A stretch of DNA of 64,000 nt from CAZAMP01 sp964486455 (GCA_964486455.1 CAZAMP010000009.1:39990-103989); one strand, 5' to 3'. Numbered from the stretch's first letter, positions 16,554 to 25,870 are shown. The notes: generated by a model not told the origin, from the letters alone. Numbers and translations: made by a program.

Positions 16554-17591
16554 ATGCGAGTTCTCGGCATCGAAACATCGTGCGACGATACCGGCGTGGC
16601 GCTTCTCGAAAACGGGAGGCTCCTCGCCGAGCGGACCGTCACACAGGAGGCCCATCGCCGCTACCAAGGTGTGGTTCCGGAGATCGCCTCGCGCGAGCAT
16701 CTGGAGCTCATCTTTCCCCTGATCCATGAAGTCTTGGGCGAGGCGAAGTTGACGCTGCGGGATCTCGACGGCATTGCGGTCACGTGCGGTCCCGGGCTCA
16801 TCGGCTGTCTTCTCGTCGGTCTATCGACCGCGAAGGCGCTGGCCTTCTCCCTCGGCATCCCGTTCGTGGGCGTCAATCATATCCACGCCCATCTTCTGAG
16901 CGTGTGTCTCGAACACGACGTTACGTTCCCGCTTCTCGGCATGGTTGTGAGCGGTGGGCATACGGAAATTCTGCGCGCCGTCGATCCCGACCACATCACG
17001 CCTCTCGGTTCGACCCTGGACGACGCCGCGGGCGAAGCGTTCGACAAGGTCGCGAAGCTGTTGGGGCTCGGGTATCCGGGAGGCGTCGAGATCGACCGGC
17101 TTGCCGCGAACGGAGACCGTGAATTCGTGCGCTTTCCGCGCGCGATGCTCGCTCAAGACAGCCTGGACGTTTCATTCAGTGGGCTGAAAACGGCCGTCAA
17201 GAATTTCGTCGAACGATCCGGCGGTCTGTCCGATGATCGTTTCCGGCGCGACGTGTCCGCCTCGTTTCAGACCGCGGTCGTGGATGTTCTCGTTGCCAAG
17301 ATGGAACGCGCGCTCGCCCGACACCATGCGGAGAGCCTGATCCTGGCCGGCGGCGTCGCTTCGAACTCGGAACTGCGGCAACGGTTTACCGTGCTCGCGG
17401 CCGAGCGTTCGCTCCCGCTTCTGATGCCCGAGCCGCGCCTCTGCGGTGACAACGGCGTCATGATCGCGCTCGTCGGCGGCAGGCTGCTCTCGAGAGGGGA
17501 GTCATCGTCCTTCGGGCTCGGAGCCTATCCGACCCTGGAAGCGATCGAGGCGTCGGGTCCGCTGGGGTCGGTGGCGCATAACCGCCAATAA
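16554..17591 (+). CDS. tsaD: tRNA threonylcarbamoyladenosine synthase subunit TsaD
   Basis: 345 aa. The N-terminal GIETSCDDT (5-13) and the metal-binding HIHAH (His109, His113) are hallmarks of the Kae1/TsaD ASKHA fold. VSGGHT and GAAxD-like segments follow. With TsaB/TsaE it forms t6A37 on ANN-decoding tRNAs. Length is normal. The partners are not in the window. The start is fixed by the shared upstream element. Confidence 0.97.
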   Translation: MRVLGIETSCDDTGVALLENGRLLAERTVTQEAHRRYQGVVPEIASREHLELIFPLIHEVLGEAKLTLRDLDGIAVTCGPGLIGCLLVGLSTAKALAFSLGIPFVGVNHIHAHLLSVCLEHDVTFPLLGMVVSGGHTEILRAVDPDHITPLGSTLDDAAGEAFDKVAKLLGLGYPGGVEIDRLAANGDREFVRFPRAMLAQDSLDVSFSGLKTAVKNFVERSGGLSDDRFRRDVSASFQTAVVDVLVAKMERALARHHAESLILAGGVASNSELRQRFTVLAAERSLPLLMPEPRLCGDNGVMIALVGGRLLSRGESSSFGLGAYPTLEAIEASGPLGSVAHNRQ

Positions 17592-17735
17592 CCGCAACAG
17601 CTTCCGCCTGCAGTTTCTCCGTTTCGCGTCCGACAAGTAGTGCAGGGGTATCCCCCCAGTCCCTGTCGTGGTGCGCCACTGGACGAAGTTCCGGACGACA
17701 CCCCGTGACCGTTTCACCCTGACAAGGTGGCCGCT

Positions 17736-18695
17736 ATGGCAAAGATCCTCGTTGTGGACGATGAGCCGCATCTGCGCTTGATACTCCGAAAGCAGCTCGA
17801 GCGCGACGGCTACGAGGTGTTGACCGCCGAAGACGGCTTCAAGGCGATCGCCATTCTCCGCGACGAGACGCCCGACCTGGTTCTCCTGGACATCATGATG
17901 CCCGACCTGGACGGGTACGACGTCATGCGATGGATGAAGAAGAACTACCGCACGGCGAGCATCCCCGTCATCTTCCTCACCGCGCGTTCAGGACAGTACG
18001 AGAAGGTCACCGGGCTGATCGAGGGTGTGAATGACTACCTTACAAAGCCGTACGAACAGCGCGAGCTTCTCGCCCGCGTTCGCAACACGCTCGACTGGAG
18101 CCGGCTGCAACGGCAGGCGAGCCCGCTGACCGGACTCCCCGGAAATCAGGTCATTCAGCAGGAGATCCTGAGGCGAATTTCGTGGCAGGAGCCATTTGCG
18201 TTCCTCTACATCGATCTGGATCACTTCAAGAGCTTCAACGACCGCTACGGCTATCAGCGCGGGGACGACCTGCTCTGCAAGTTGTCGGCTCTTCTCTGCG
18301 ACACACTGGACGACCTGTGCGCCGGCGAAGGATTTGTCGGCCACGTGGGTGGGGACGACTTCGTTCTCATCACGACATTTGATCGCGGGTGTTCCGTTGC
18401 GAACGAGATCATCACGCGGTTTGACGAGATGATTCCGGACTTCTACGAGCCCGAGGATCGAGAGAGCGGCTTCATCGAGGTTGAGGACCGACGGGGAAAT
18501 ATCGAACGATTTCCGTTCGCCGGTGTGACCGTCGTCGTGGCCCAGGACGAGGGTGGCCGCTACAGCCACGTCGGCGCCCTCGGGGAAGTCGTGAGTGAGT
18601 TGAAGCGGTTCGGCAAGCTACAGGAGGGTAGCGTCGTGGCCCATGATCGCCGCGTCCTATCCCAATCCGAAGACGCAAAGGGGGCGACTGGATAA
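17736..18695 (+). CDS. Response regulator with GGDDF (degenerate GGDEF) output domain
   Basis: 319 aa from the ATG that follows AAGGTGG. A CheY-like receiver occupies 1-120, with acidic pocket DDE (8-10), phospho-acceptor Asp52 and Lys104. A GGDEF-family domain follows (LTGLPGN, YIDLDHFKSFND), with the signature GGDDF at 205-209 in place of GGDEF and His instead of the usual Arg/Tyr before it. No RxxD inhibitory site is visible. Diguanylate cyclase activity is therefore doubtful. The stop overlaps the start of the next receiver gene (TAATG). Confidence 0.85.
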   Translation: MAKILVVDDEPHLRLILRKQLERDGYEVLTAEDGFKAIAILRDETPDLVLLDIMMPDLDGYDVMRWMKKNYRTASIPVIFLTARSGQYEKVTGLIEGVNDYLTKPYEQRELLARVRNTLDWSRLQRQASPLTGLPGNQVIQQEILRRISWQEPFAFLYIDLDHFKSFNDRYGYQRGDDLLCKLSALLCDTLDDLCAGEGFVGHVGGDDFVLITTFDRGCSVANEIITRFDEMIPDFYEPEDRESGFIEVEDRRGNIERFPFAGVTVVVAQDEGGRYSHVGALGEVVSELKRFGKLQEGSVVAHDRRVLSQSEDAKGATG

Positions 18696-19093
18696 TGGCG
18701 AAACGGGTGCTCGTGGCAGATGACGAGCGCCACATCACGCACGTTCTGGACTTCACCTTCCGAATGGCCGGATATGAGATTCTGACTGCTGACGACGGTG
18801 AAACGGCACTGCGAATGGCGCGCGAAAGTTCCCCGGATCTCGTGATTCTCGATGTGATGATGCCAGGAATGGATGGCTATGAGGTCTGTCGGCACCTGAA
18901 GGCGGACCCGGAGACGTGTCAGATCCCCATCATCATGCTCTCCGCGAAGGTCCAACGTATCGATCACGATCTGGGACTCGAGTTCGATGCCGATGCCTAC
19001 GTGAAGAAGCCCTTCAGCGGGCAGAAGCTGCTGGAGATCGCACGGTCTCTTCTCGGGGACGACCCGTCCGCCGACTGGCGTTGGGCGGGCTGA
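18695..19093 (+). CDS. Single-domain CheY-like response regulator
   Basis: 132 aa, one receiver domain: acidic residues ADDE (8-11), phospho-acceptor Asp53 in ILDVMMPGMDG, and Lys in YVKKPF. There is no output domain. It is translationally coupled to the REC-GGDDF gene, so both probably belong to one signalling path. No histidine kinase is nearby. Confidence 0.88.
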   Translation: MAKRVLVADDERHITHVLDFTFRMAGYEILTADDGETALRMARESSPDLVILDVMMPGMDGYEVCRHLKADPETCQIPIIMLSAKVQRIDHDLGLEFDADAYVKKPFSGQKLLEIARSLLGDDPSADWRWAG

Positions 19094-19096
19094 TTC

Positions 19097-19684
19097 CTAG
19101 TCCGGACACGGACCGCAGGTGTTTCTCCCCTTGCTCAATCCGTGTACTCGGGCCTCACCGAGCGCGCACTCTTTGATGGCAAGCGGCTTTTTGGAGGGCG
19201 TGTCACACGTCATGATGTACGCGTGTTCGTCCGCGCTGTACTTCTGCACCCAGATCCTGCCCCATGAGCCGGCTTCGATCACGAGCACGCCCAGGAGGAG
19301 CAGGCTGTCCGGGCCCGCGGGGTAAATGCAGGTGTCGAAGGCGAGCCCCGTGCCGGTGCCGCTCGCCGGCCACGCGCCCATCGGGTACTCGTACTTTCCG
19401 TAACAAGGAATCCACTTCGTCACGGTCACGCCGTCATCGTATCCGATTCCGAATCGCAAGTTCTGCATGCTGTCGAACTGCGATAGGACGATGTAGGCAA
19501 GCTGTTCGATCCTCGGGTCTCCCTGGGTGTTGATATCGGCGCAGCGCAGAGAGTCTTCCATGAGCGCACACGGCCCCTCGGAGGCGGGAACGAGATGGAT
19601 CGAGAAGTGCGGTCCGTCTTCGGACGCCGCTGGAGCGGCGTGCAGAAGCGCGAGCGCGCAGAGCGCGATTGCGATACGTTTCAT
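19097..19684 (-). CDS. Secreted protein of unknown function
   Basis: 195 aa from the ATG at 19684, which gives a clean signal peptide (MKRIAIALCALALLHAAPAAS). GGAGG lies upstream. The mature part contains about eight cysteines, spaced as expected for disulfides in an exported protein, and ends CGPCPD. I recognise no family. It is convergent with the CheY-like gene (3-bp gap) and divergent from priA. Confidence 0.65.
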   Translation of the reverse strand: MKRIAIALCALALLHAAPAASEDGPHFSIHLVPASEGPCALMEDSLRCADINTQGDPRIEQLAYIVLSQFDSMQNLRFGIGYDDGVTVTKWIPCYGKYEYPMGAWPASGTGTGLAFDTCIYPAGPDSLLLLGVLVIEAGSWGRIWVQKYSADEHAYIMTCDTPSKKPLAIKECALGEARVHGLSKGRNTCGPCPD

Positions 19685-19755
19685 TGTGAACCTCCGCGGG
19701 GCAGCATAGCACATCGCCGCTAGGGGGCCTACGCTGTGAACGGCCGAGCCGCGCG

Positions 19756-19785
19756 TTGACGCGACGCTTCCCTGGTTCCTATACT
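19756..19785 (+). promoter_or_regulatory. Sigma-70-type promoter of priA
   Basis: TTGACG (19756-19761), 18-bp spacer, TATACT (19780-19785). The start site is expected near 19792. Confidence 0.75.
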
Positions 19786-19790
19786 CGCCG

Positions 19791-19811
19791 GCGCGGAGCT
19801 TTTCTCCGCGC
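19791..19811 (+). other. 5'-terminal hairpin in the priA leader
   Basis: GCGCGGAG (19791-19798) pairs with CTCCGCGC (19804-19811) around a CTTTT loop. It falls at the predicted 5' end of the priA mRNA, so it may protect the transcript from 5'-end-dependent decay. Confidence 0.5.
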
Positions 19812-19850
19812 CTGTCACTGATTTCATTTCCCGCTTCCAGAGAGCGCCCC

Positions 19851-21869
19851 GTGGAGCAATTCGCCGAAGTCGCCGTCCCCGTCCCGCTACGGCGATCGTT
19901 CACGTATCGGATTCCGGAAGATCTTGCCGACCGAATCGGCCCCGGCGTGCAGGTCGAGGTTCCGTTCGGCCGAAAGAAGAGTCCCGGCTTCGTCATCGGT
20001 TTGACCGACACGCCCGCCGTGCCGGTCGAGAGGCTGAAGCTGATCGAGAAAGTGACCTACCCGGAGCCGGTGTTTGACCGTCAGATCCTCGATCTGGCGT
20101 TCTGGGTGGCGGACTACTACGTGGCCTCGATCGGCGAGGTCCTCATGACCGCGCTGCCCGGCGGTATCCGGGCCGAGCCACGTCGCGCCAGCACGAGCAG
20201 GGCGAATGAAGAGCTGGGGCTCGCCAAGGTTCCGAAACGCCTCACGTCGGCCCAGAGCGCCGTCCTCAAGGAGATCGTTTCCTCCCTACGAGAGAACAGC
20301 TACGAGTCGTTTCTTCTCCACGGAGTTACCGGAAGCGGAAAGACGGAAGTCTATGTCAGGGCAGCCGAGGAGGTCGTTCGCAAGGGTGGTCAGGCACTCG
20401 TTCTCGTTCCCGAGATCGCGCTGTCGTTTCAGGTCGTCGAGCGCTTCCGCCTCGCCTTCGGGGACAGCGTCGGTGTCTTCCACAGCGCGATGACGAGGCG
20501 ATCACGACAGGATACCTGGCGGGCGGCCCGGTGCGGCGACCTCAGTGTGGTCGTCGGGGCCAGATCGGCCGTGTTCACACCGCTGCCGTCGCTGCGGCTT
20601 CTGGTCCTCGACGAGGAGAACGACGGGGCCTATAAGCAGTCCGACTCTCCTCGCTACCACGCGCGCGAGGTGGGCATCATGAGGGCCCGCATGACCAATG
20701 CCGCGGTCGTGTTGGGAGGCGCGACCCCCTCCCTCGAGAGCTACGCGAACGCGATGAAGAAGAAGTACCGGTTGTTGAGTCTTCCCAGGCGTATCGACAA
20801 CCGCCCGCGCGCACAGGTCCGGCTCGAGGATCTTCGCGAGGAGGAGGAGCGCCCGCGTCGGCGTGGCACGATTCTCAGTCCGACGCTCGCCGCGGAGGTG
20901 GCGGAGCGGATCGAGAAGAAGGAGCAGGTGATTCTCTTCCTGAATCGCCGCGGCTACGCGCCGTTTGTGCAGTGTCGCCACTGCGGCTACGTCGCGACCT
21001 GCAGCGACTGCGACGTAAGTCTGACCTATCATCAAGACCGCCAGGCGCTCGTTTGTCACTACTGCGGGCAGGTGAAGGAGAACGTACAGGAATGCGAGAA
21101 GTGCGGGATGATCCGCTTCTTCTTCGGCGGGATCGGGACGCAGAAGGTCGAAGAAGAGCTCGCCGCGGTTTTCCCGCGCGCCCGGATCCTGCGCTTTGAC
21201 TTCGATTCGACGCGCCGCGTCGGAAGCCACAGTCGGATCCTCAGCGCGTTCGCACGTGGCGATGCCGACATCCTTCTCGGGACACAGATGGTCGCCAAGG
21301 GGCTCGACTTCCCGCGCGTGACGCTCGTCGGTGTGATCTACGCGGACGCCGGGCTGAACATGCCGGACTTCCGCAGCGCCGAGCGCACGTTCCAGCTTCT
21401 CACGCAGGTGGCCGGTCGCGCCGGGCGTGGCAAACGCCCCGGTGAGGTCATTCTCCAGACGTTCTATCCCGATCACTACGCGCTGACGACGGCGGCCAAG
21501 CAGGATTACGAAGCGTTTTTCCGGGAAGAGATGGAGTGTCGGCGGGAGCTCCGCTATCCTCCGTTCTCCAGAATGGCGAACTTGCTTTTCGACGGCCGTC
21601 TCGAGGATCGGGTCATTGAGGCTGCCGAGTGGATCGCCTCTCACCTTGCCGGTTCGTCGGGGTCGGATTCGGTACACTTTCTCGGTCCCGCTCCACAGCC
21701 GCTCAGCCGGCTGAAAGGCAAGCACCGGTGGCATCTCGCGATGCGGGCCACCCGGCATGCCAGCTTGAAATCGCTTTGCGAAACGGCCTTTGATGCGTGG
21801 GACGAGCGCGAGCGGCGACTATCGTCGGTGCGCCTGTCGGTCGACGTCGATCCCGTGGATCTACTTTAA
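19851..21869 (+). CDS. priA: Primosomal protein N' (replication restart helicase PriA)
   Basis: 672 aa from a GTG start. The N-terminal 3'-DNA-binding domain precedes the helicase core. Walker A is GVTGSGKTEVY. Walker B reads DEEN where PriA normally has DEEH. Eight zinc-binding cysteines follow (CRHCGYVATCSDC and CHYCGQVKENVQECEKC). The C-terminal domain has the usual QVAGRAGRG motif. The lipoprotein gene starts 10 bp downstream and the KARI-like gene overlaps that, suggesting one transcript. Confidence 0.96.
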   Translation: MEQFAEVAVPVPLRRSFTYRIPEDLADRIGPGVQVEVPFGRKKSPGFVIGLTDTPAVPVERLKLIEKVTYPEPVFDRQILDLAFWVADYYVASIGEVLMTALPGGIRAEPRRASTSRANEELGLAKVPKRLTSAQSAVLKEIVSSLRENSYESFLLHGVTGSGKTEVYVRAAEEVVRKGGQALVLVPEIALSFQVVERFRLAFGDSVGVFHSAMTRRSRQDTWRAARCGDLSVVVGARSAVFTPLPSLRLLVLDEENDGAYKQSDSPRYHAREVGIMRARMTNAAVVLGGATPSLESYANAMKKKYRLLSLPRRIDNRPRAQVRLEDLREEEERPRRRGTILSPTLAAEVAERIEKKEQVILFLNRRGYAPFVQCRHCGYVATCSDCDVSLTYHQDRQALVCHYCGQVKENVQECEKCGMIRFFFGGIGTQKVEEELAAVFPRARILRFDFDSTRRVGSHSRILSAFARGDADILLGTQMVAKGLDFPRVTLVGVIYADAGLNMPDFRSAERTFQLLTQVAGRAGRGKRPGEVILQTFYPDHYALTTAAKQDYEAFFREEMECRRELRYPPFSRMANLLFDGRLEDRVIEAAEWIASHLAGSSGSDSVHFLGPAPQPLSRLKGKHRWHLAMRATRHASLKSLCETAFDAWDERERRLSSVRLSVDVDPVDLL

Positions 21870-21879
21870 GGCGGAACGG

Positions 21880-23106
21880 ATGCGTGCCTCGATGCGCCGC
21901 GGACGCGGTCGATTGCTGCGAATGGTTCTCCTCGTTGCGGTTCCCATGACGCTCATGGCCGGTTGCGGCAAGAACACAACTGTCATCGAGGCCCGGCGGC
22001 TCATCGGATCAGGGGACAGGGACGGCGCGCTCGTCAAGCTCCAGTCCGCCGCGCGTGAGAACCCCGGTGACGAGAAGGTCCTTTTCATGTTGGTTGCGAC
22101 CGCGTCCACTCTCGGCCGCGACGAAGTCGTCATAGAGGCGCTCGACATGGCCGACGACCTCGGTGGCAAGAAACGCAACCGGTCGCGGAAGATCCGGCAC
22201 GACCTTTGGCTCGAGCGGTATCAGCCCGCCTGGGCACTTCTCGATTCCGTTGAGCGGGCCGATCGCGACGACCTGCTGCGGGCGCTCGAGCAAGTTCGAC
22301 AGTCCAAACGGATTGAACCGTGGAACGCGGCCTGCCCGGCAGCCGAAGGAGAGCTGTTGCTCAGGACCGGTCGCTCCGAACCCGCGGACAGCAGCTTCAA
22401 TCGCGCTATCGAGCTGACCCCCGCCGACTCCCGTTCCGCCGGACACGTCGTGACGTCGCTTCTGAGATCCGCGGACTATAAGGTCGGGCTCGGTGATCTG
22501 CGGTCGGCAACGCGTCTCGCCCGTAGTGCCCATCAGCTTCAACCGGAGGATGCGCGCACTCTCTATGCCTTGGGTGTGCACCTCCATCGATTCGGGCGCG
22601 CGGAGGCCGATACGACCATCTTTCGGGAAGCGGCCGTGACGTTTCACGGCGTGCTGGAGAAGATCCCGGACGACTCGGACGCGCGCTACAATCTGGCGCT
22701 GACACTCTACCGGTTGGGCGACATCGAAACCGCGGAAGAAGAGATCAGGCGACTCCTGCGGGATGATCCGCTCCGGCCGCATGGATACCGCTTGCTCGCG
22801 CGGATCGCGATCGACACCGAACGACGGGACCTCGCCCGAGGCGCGACCGTCGCGAAACGCGCGCTGGAAGGCGAAGAGGTGCCGGTGCCCGAGACCGCCC
22901 TCGGCGTCGGGAAGATCGCCGGCCACATCGGGCGGAAGCACTTCGTTCTGGACAGGCCGCCTGATCGGATCCATCGCTACACGGAAAGTCGTGGGGTACC
23001 GATCGAAGTCTGGTTCTTCACCGACGGTCCGTCCATTCGCGCGTACGCGGAAGAGCGGGTGATCGTCGGGCTCGATCTCTCTGGGGGTGACGGTGATCAA
23101 CGATAA
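21880..23106 (+). CDS. TPR-repeat lipoprotein
   Basis: 408 aa. A basic N-terminus and hydrophobic stretch end in the lipobox LMAGC (Cys28), so it is likely anchored to the membrane. The rest is helical with several TPR-like repeats (for example DARTLYALGVHLHRFGRAEAD and DARYNLALTLYRLGDIETAE in part). TPR proteins act as scaffolds; no enzymatic motif is visible. The 3' end overlaps the next gene by 20 bp. Confidence 0.75.
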   Translation: MRASMRRGRGRLLRMVLLVAVPMTLMAGCGKNTTVIEARRLIGSGDRDGALVKLQSAARENPGDEKVLFMLVATASTLGRDEVVIEALDMADDLGGKKRNRSRKIRHDLWLERYQPAWALLDSVERADRDDLLRALEQVRQSKRIEPWNAACPAAEGELLLRTGRSEPADSSFNRAIELTPADSRSAGHVVTSLLRSADYKVGLGDLRSATRLARSAHQLQPEDARTLYALGVHLHRFGRAEADTTIFREAAVTFHGVLEKIPDDSDARYNLALTLYRLGDIETAEEEIRRLLRDDPLRPHGYRLLARIAIDTERRDLARGATVAKRALEGEEVPVPETALGVGKIAGHIGRKHFVLDRPPDRIHRYTESRGVPIEVWFFTDGPSIRAYAEERVIVGLDLSGGDGDQR

Positions 23107-24094
23107 GTCGGTTTCACTGGAGCCGATCAAGTCACTCCGGATCGGCATCCTGGGCTACGGGAATCAAGGGCGCGCCCAGGCGCTGAACCTGCGGGACTCG
23201 GGGCTGGACGTTCGCGTGGGGCTCAGACCGGGAAGCGCCACCCGCGCCGCGGTCGAGGACGAGGGACTCCAGGTCGCAAAACCGTCCGAGCTTGCCGGGG
23301 CGTGCGAGCTGCTCATGCTCCTCGCGCCCGACGAGGTTCTGGAAGACGTTTATCGGGACGAGCTTCGGCCGGCGCTTCGAAGCGGCTCCGCGATCGGGTT
23401 TGCGCACGGGGCGGCGCTATACTTCGGAACTTGGGATTTCCCGGAAGATGCCGATGTATTCCTTGTAGCGCCCGCCGGACCCGGAGTCGAACTTCGTGAC
23501 CGTTACGTCAAAGGCGGGGGCGTTCCCGCGGTTGTCGCCATCGACCGTAACGGCTCCGGCTCGGCCCTCGACAAAGCGCTCGCCTATGCCAAGGCGATCG
23601 GATGCACGCGGGCCGGTGTTCTCCCAACGACGGTACGCGAAGAGGTCGTCATTGATCTCTTCGGTGAACAGACCGTTCTCTGCGGCGGTCTGACCGAGCT
23701 CGTAGCGAACGCGTACGACACGCTGGTCGAGGCCGGCTACAGCGCGGAGCTGGCCTACCTGGAGTGCGTACACCAGCTGACGATAACGACGGAGCTCATC
23801 CACCGATTCGGTGTGGATGGGATGTGGGACGCGATCTCCCGGACCGCACTCTACGGCAGCCTTCAACGAGGACCCAAGACCATCAGCCCGGAGTCCCGGG
23901 ATCAGATGAAGGAAACGCTCCGTCGGATCGAATCGGGTGAGTTCTTCGCGGAGTTCTTGGAGGACGCGCGAAAGGGCGGAACGAAGCTCGGTGCCCTGCG
24001 CGACGCGGCACGACGTCCGGAGATGGACGCCACCGGTCGTAAGATCCGCGCTCTCTTTGGGCTACCGGAGCGACCTCTCGATGGGGACGCGTGA
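23087..24094 (+). CDS. Ketol-acid reductoisomerase-like protein with altered active site
   Basis: 335 aa, class I KARI length. The Rossmann motif GYGNQGRAQA is at 23-32. Residues aligning without gaps to canonical numbering include His107, Asp190 and Glu194 (DLFGEQ), Glu226 and Ser251. However, Lys130 (normally in APKGPG) is Ala, and the second-metal ligand Glu230 (normally ECxHE) is Gln. The conserved TAEYG is TALYG. No ilvB, ilvN or ilvD genes are adjacent. I read it as a divergent KARI paralog with altered or lost isomeroreductase function. GTG at 23087 or 23093 may be the start. Confidence 0.8.
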   Translation: MTVINDKSVSLEPIKSLRIGILGYGNQGRAQALNLRDSGLDVRVGLRPGSATRAAVEDEGLQVAKPSELAGACELLMLLAPDEVLEDVYRDELRPALRSGSAIGFAHGAALYFGTWDFPEDADVFLVAPAGPGVELRDRYVKGGGVPAVVAIDRNGSGSALDKALAYAKAIGCTRAGVLPTTVREEVVIDLFGEQTVLCGGLTELVANAYDTLVEAGYSAELAYLECVHQLTITTELIHRFGVDGMWDAISRTALYGSLQRGPKTISPESRDQMKETLRRIESGEFFAEFLEDARKGGTKLGALRDAARRPEMDATGRKIRALFGLPERPLDGDA

Positions 24095-24395
24095 CGGCGC
24101 CGTTGACGGAGGCGACCGGGTGCCAAGTCCGGGTATCACCTTTGGATGTCGCCATGGGAGAACGTCTGGGAAATAGGGGTTGACGGCTTTGCGTCATCGT
24201 TCCTATCATGATCACACATGCTGGAGCTGGGCGATGCCCGGCGCTGGCGTGCTTCCAAGTTGCCCGCTCATGTCACTCAAGGGCTCAAGTTGTATTCAAA
24301 CGTCGACCGCAGGTCACCGACGACGTTTGTCTCGTTAATCCAGGAGAAATCCGATCCCTCGCGCACGCCAACCCATACCTGAGGCAGAGAGCAAG
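24095..24395 (+). promoter_or_regulatory. rho promoter and about 185-nt leader
   Basis: TTGACG (24180-24185), 18-bp spacer and TATCAT (24204-24209) form a good promoter, leaving a leader from about 24216 to 24395. Long leaders before rho are often used for autoregulation by Rho-dependent termination. No convincing gene lies in this 301-bp gap. Confidence 0.65.
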
Positions 24396-25760
24396 ATGCC
24401 GACCAAGAAAGAAGCCCCAGCCAAAAAAGAAGCACCCGCCAAACGGGACGAAGCCGAATCACCCGCAGTGGGACGTTGTGTAATGAAAAAGACTGAAGAG
24501 CGGCCAACTCATCTCGACATCGCCGAGATGAAATCCAAGACGATCAACGATCTCCTCGAGATCGCCCGCGAGCTCGAGATCCAGAGCCCGTCAGGCCTCC
24601 GAAAACAGGAATTGATATTCCGAATTCTCGAGGCGCAGACGAACAAGAACGGTCTCATATTTGCAAAGGGCGTGCTGGAGATTCTGCCCGAGGGATATGG
24701 TTTTCTAAGATCTCCCGATTACAATTATCTGCCAGGCCCCGACGACATCTACGTGTCGCCGTCTCAGATCAAACGATTCGACCTGCGGACCGGTGACACT
24801 GTCACCGGTCAAGTGCGTCCGCCGAAGGACGGGGAGCGCTACTTCGCGCTCTTGAGGGTCGAGGCGGTGAACTTCGAGTCTCCGGAGAAGGCGAAGTCGA
24901 AGACGCTCTTCGACAACCTCACGCCGCTTTATCCCGAAGAGAAGATCAAGCTCGAGGCCAAGAACCGCGATCTCACCACACGGATCGTCGACCTGCTCGC
25001 CCCGATCGGGAAGGGGCAGCGCGGGCTGATCGTCTCTCCGCCCAAGGCCGGAAAGACGATGATCCTGCAGAAGATCGCGAACTCAATGACCGACAACGAC
25101 CCCGACATCGACCTCATCGTGCTGCTCATCGACGAGCGCCCGGAAGAGGTCACCGACATGGAACGGTCGGTCAATGGCGAGGTCATCAGTTCGACATTCG
25201 ACGAACCGGCCGAACGACACGTTCAGGTTGCGGAGATGGTCATCGAGAAGGCGCGTCGCCTCGTCGAACACGGCCGCGACGTTGTCATTCTCCTCGATTC
25301 GGTCACCCGACTGGCGCGCGCCCACAACACCGTCGTGCCGCACTCCGGCAAGATCCTCTCGGGCGGTGTGGACGCGAACGCGCTGCAGCGGCCCAAGCGG
25401 TTCTTCGGCGCCGCGCGGAACATCGAGGAGGGCGGAAGCCTCACGATCGTCGCGACGGCGCTCGTCGAGACGGGCAGCCGGATGGACGAGGTCATCTTCG
25501 AGGAGTTCAAGGGCACCGGCAATATGGAGCTGGTCCTGGATCGTAAGCTCTCTGACCGGCGCATCTTCCCGGCGATCGATCTCAATCGGTCGGGCACCCG
25601 GAAGGAAGAGCTGCTCCTCGAGAAGGAGGTGCTCAATAAGGTCTGGATCCTCCGCAAGTTCCTTAACGAGCTGAGCCCGGTCGAGGCTATGGAATTCCTG
25701 ACCAACAAGATGACCGAGACGAAGACAAACAAGAAGTTCCTGGAGTTGATGAACGCCTAG
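24396..25760 (+). CDS. rho: Transcription termination factor Rho
   Basis: 454 aa. The N-terminal tail is Lys/Ala/Glu-rich with a repeated KKEAPA. The Rho N and cold-shock RNA-binding domain follows (LPEGYGFLRSPDYNYL). The ATPase P-loop PPKAGKT is at 215-221, Walker B is in VVILLDSVTRLAR, and the Q-loop and R-loop regions are normal. An alternative ATG at 24483 would remove the basic tail. It hexamerises on C-rich RNA to end transcription. Confidence 0.97.
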   Translation: MPTKKEAPAKKEAPAKRDEAESPAVGRCVMKKTEERPTHLDIAEMKSKTINDLLEIARELEIQSPSGLRKQELIFRILEAQTNKNGLIFAKGVLEILPEGYGFLRSPDYNYLPGPDDIYVSPSQIKRFDLRTGDTVTGQVRPPKDGERYFALLRVEAVNFESPEKAKSKTLFDNLTPLYPEEKIKLEAKNRDLTTRIVDLLAPIGKGQRGLIVSPPKAGKTMILQKIANSMTDNDPDIDLIVLLIDERPEEVTDMERSVNGEVISSTFDEPAERHVQVAEMVIEKARRLVEHGRDVVILLDSVTRLARAHNTVVPHSGKILSGGVDANALQRPKRFFGAARNIEEGGSLTIVATALVETGSRMDEVIFEEFKGTGNMELVLDRKLSDRRIFPAIDLNRSGTRKEELLLEKEVLNKVWILRKFLNELSPVEAMEFLTNKMTETKTNKKFLELMNA

Positions 25761-25790
25761 TCCGGGGCCCGTTTCATCCTCCCGCCATCC

Positions 25791-25820
25791 TTGCCGGCGT
25801 CCAAACCGTTGTGATAGACT
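25791..25820 (+). promoter_or_regulatory. Promoter of the rpmE-DUF1385-prfA-prmC cluster
   Basis: TTGCCG (25791-25796), 18-bp spacer, TAGACT (25815-25820). The leader before rpmE would be about 45 nt. The -10 resembles the TAGAAT/TAGACT boxes seen elsewhere in the window. Confidence 0.6.
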
Positions 25821-25870
25821 ACTCTGCCTTTTGTCGAACCATGTGTTTCTCCCATCCGGAGGGGATATTG

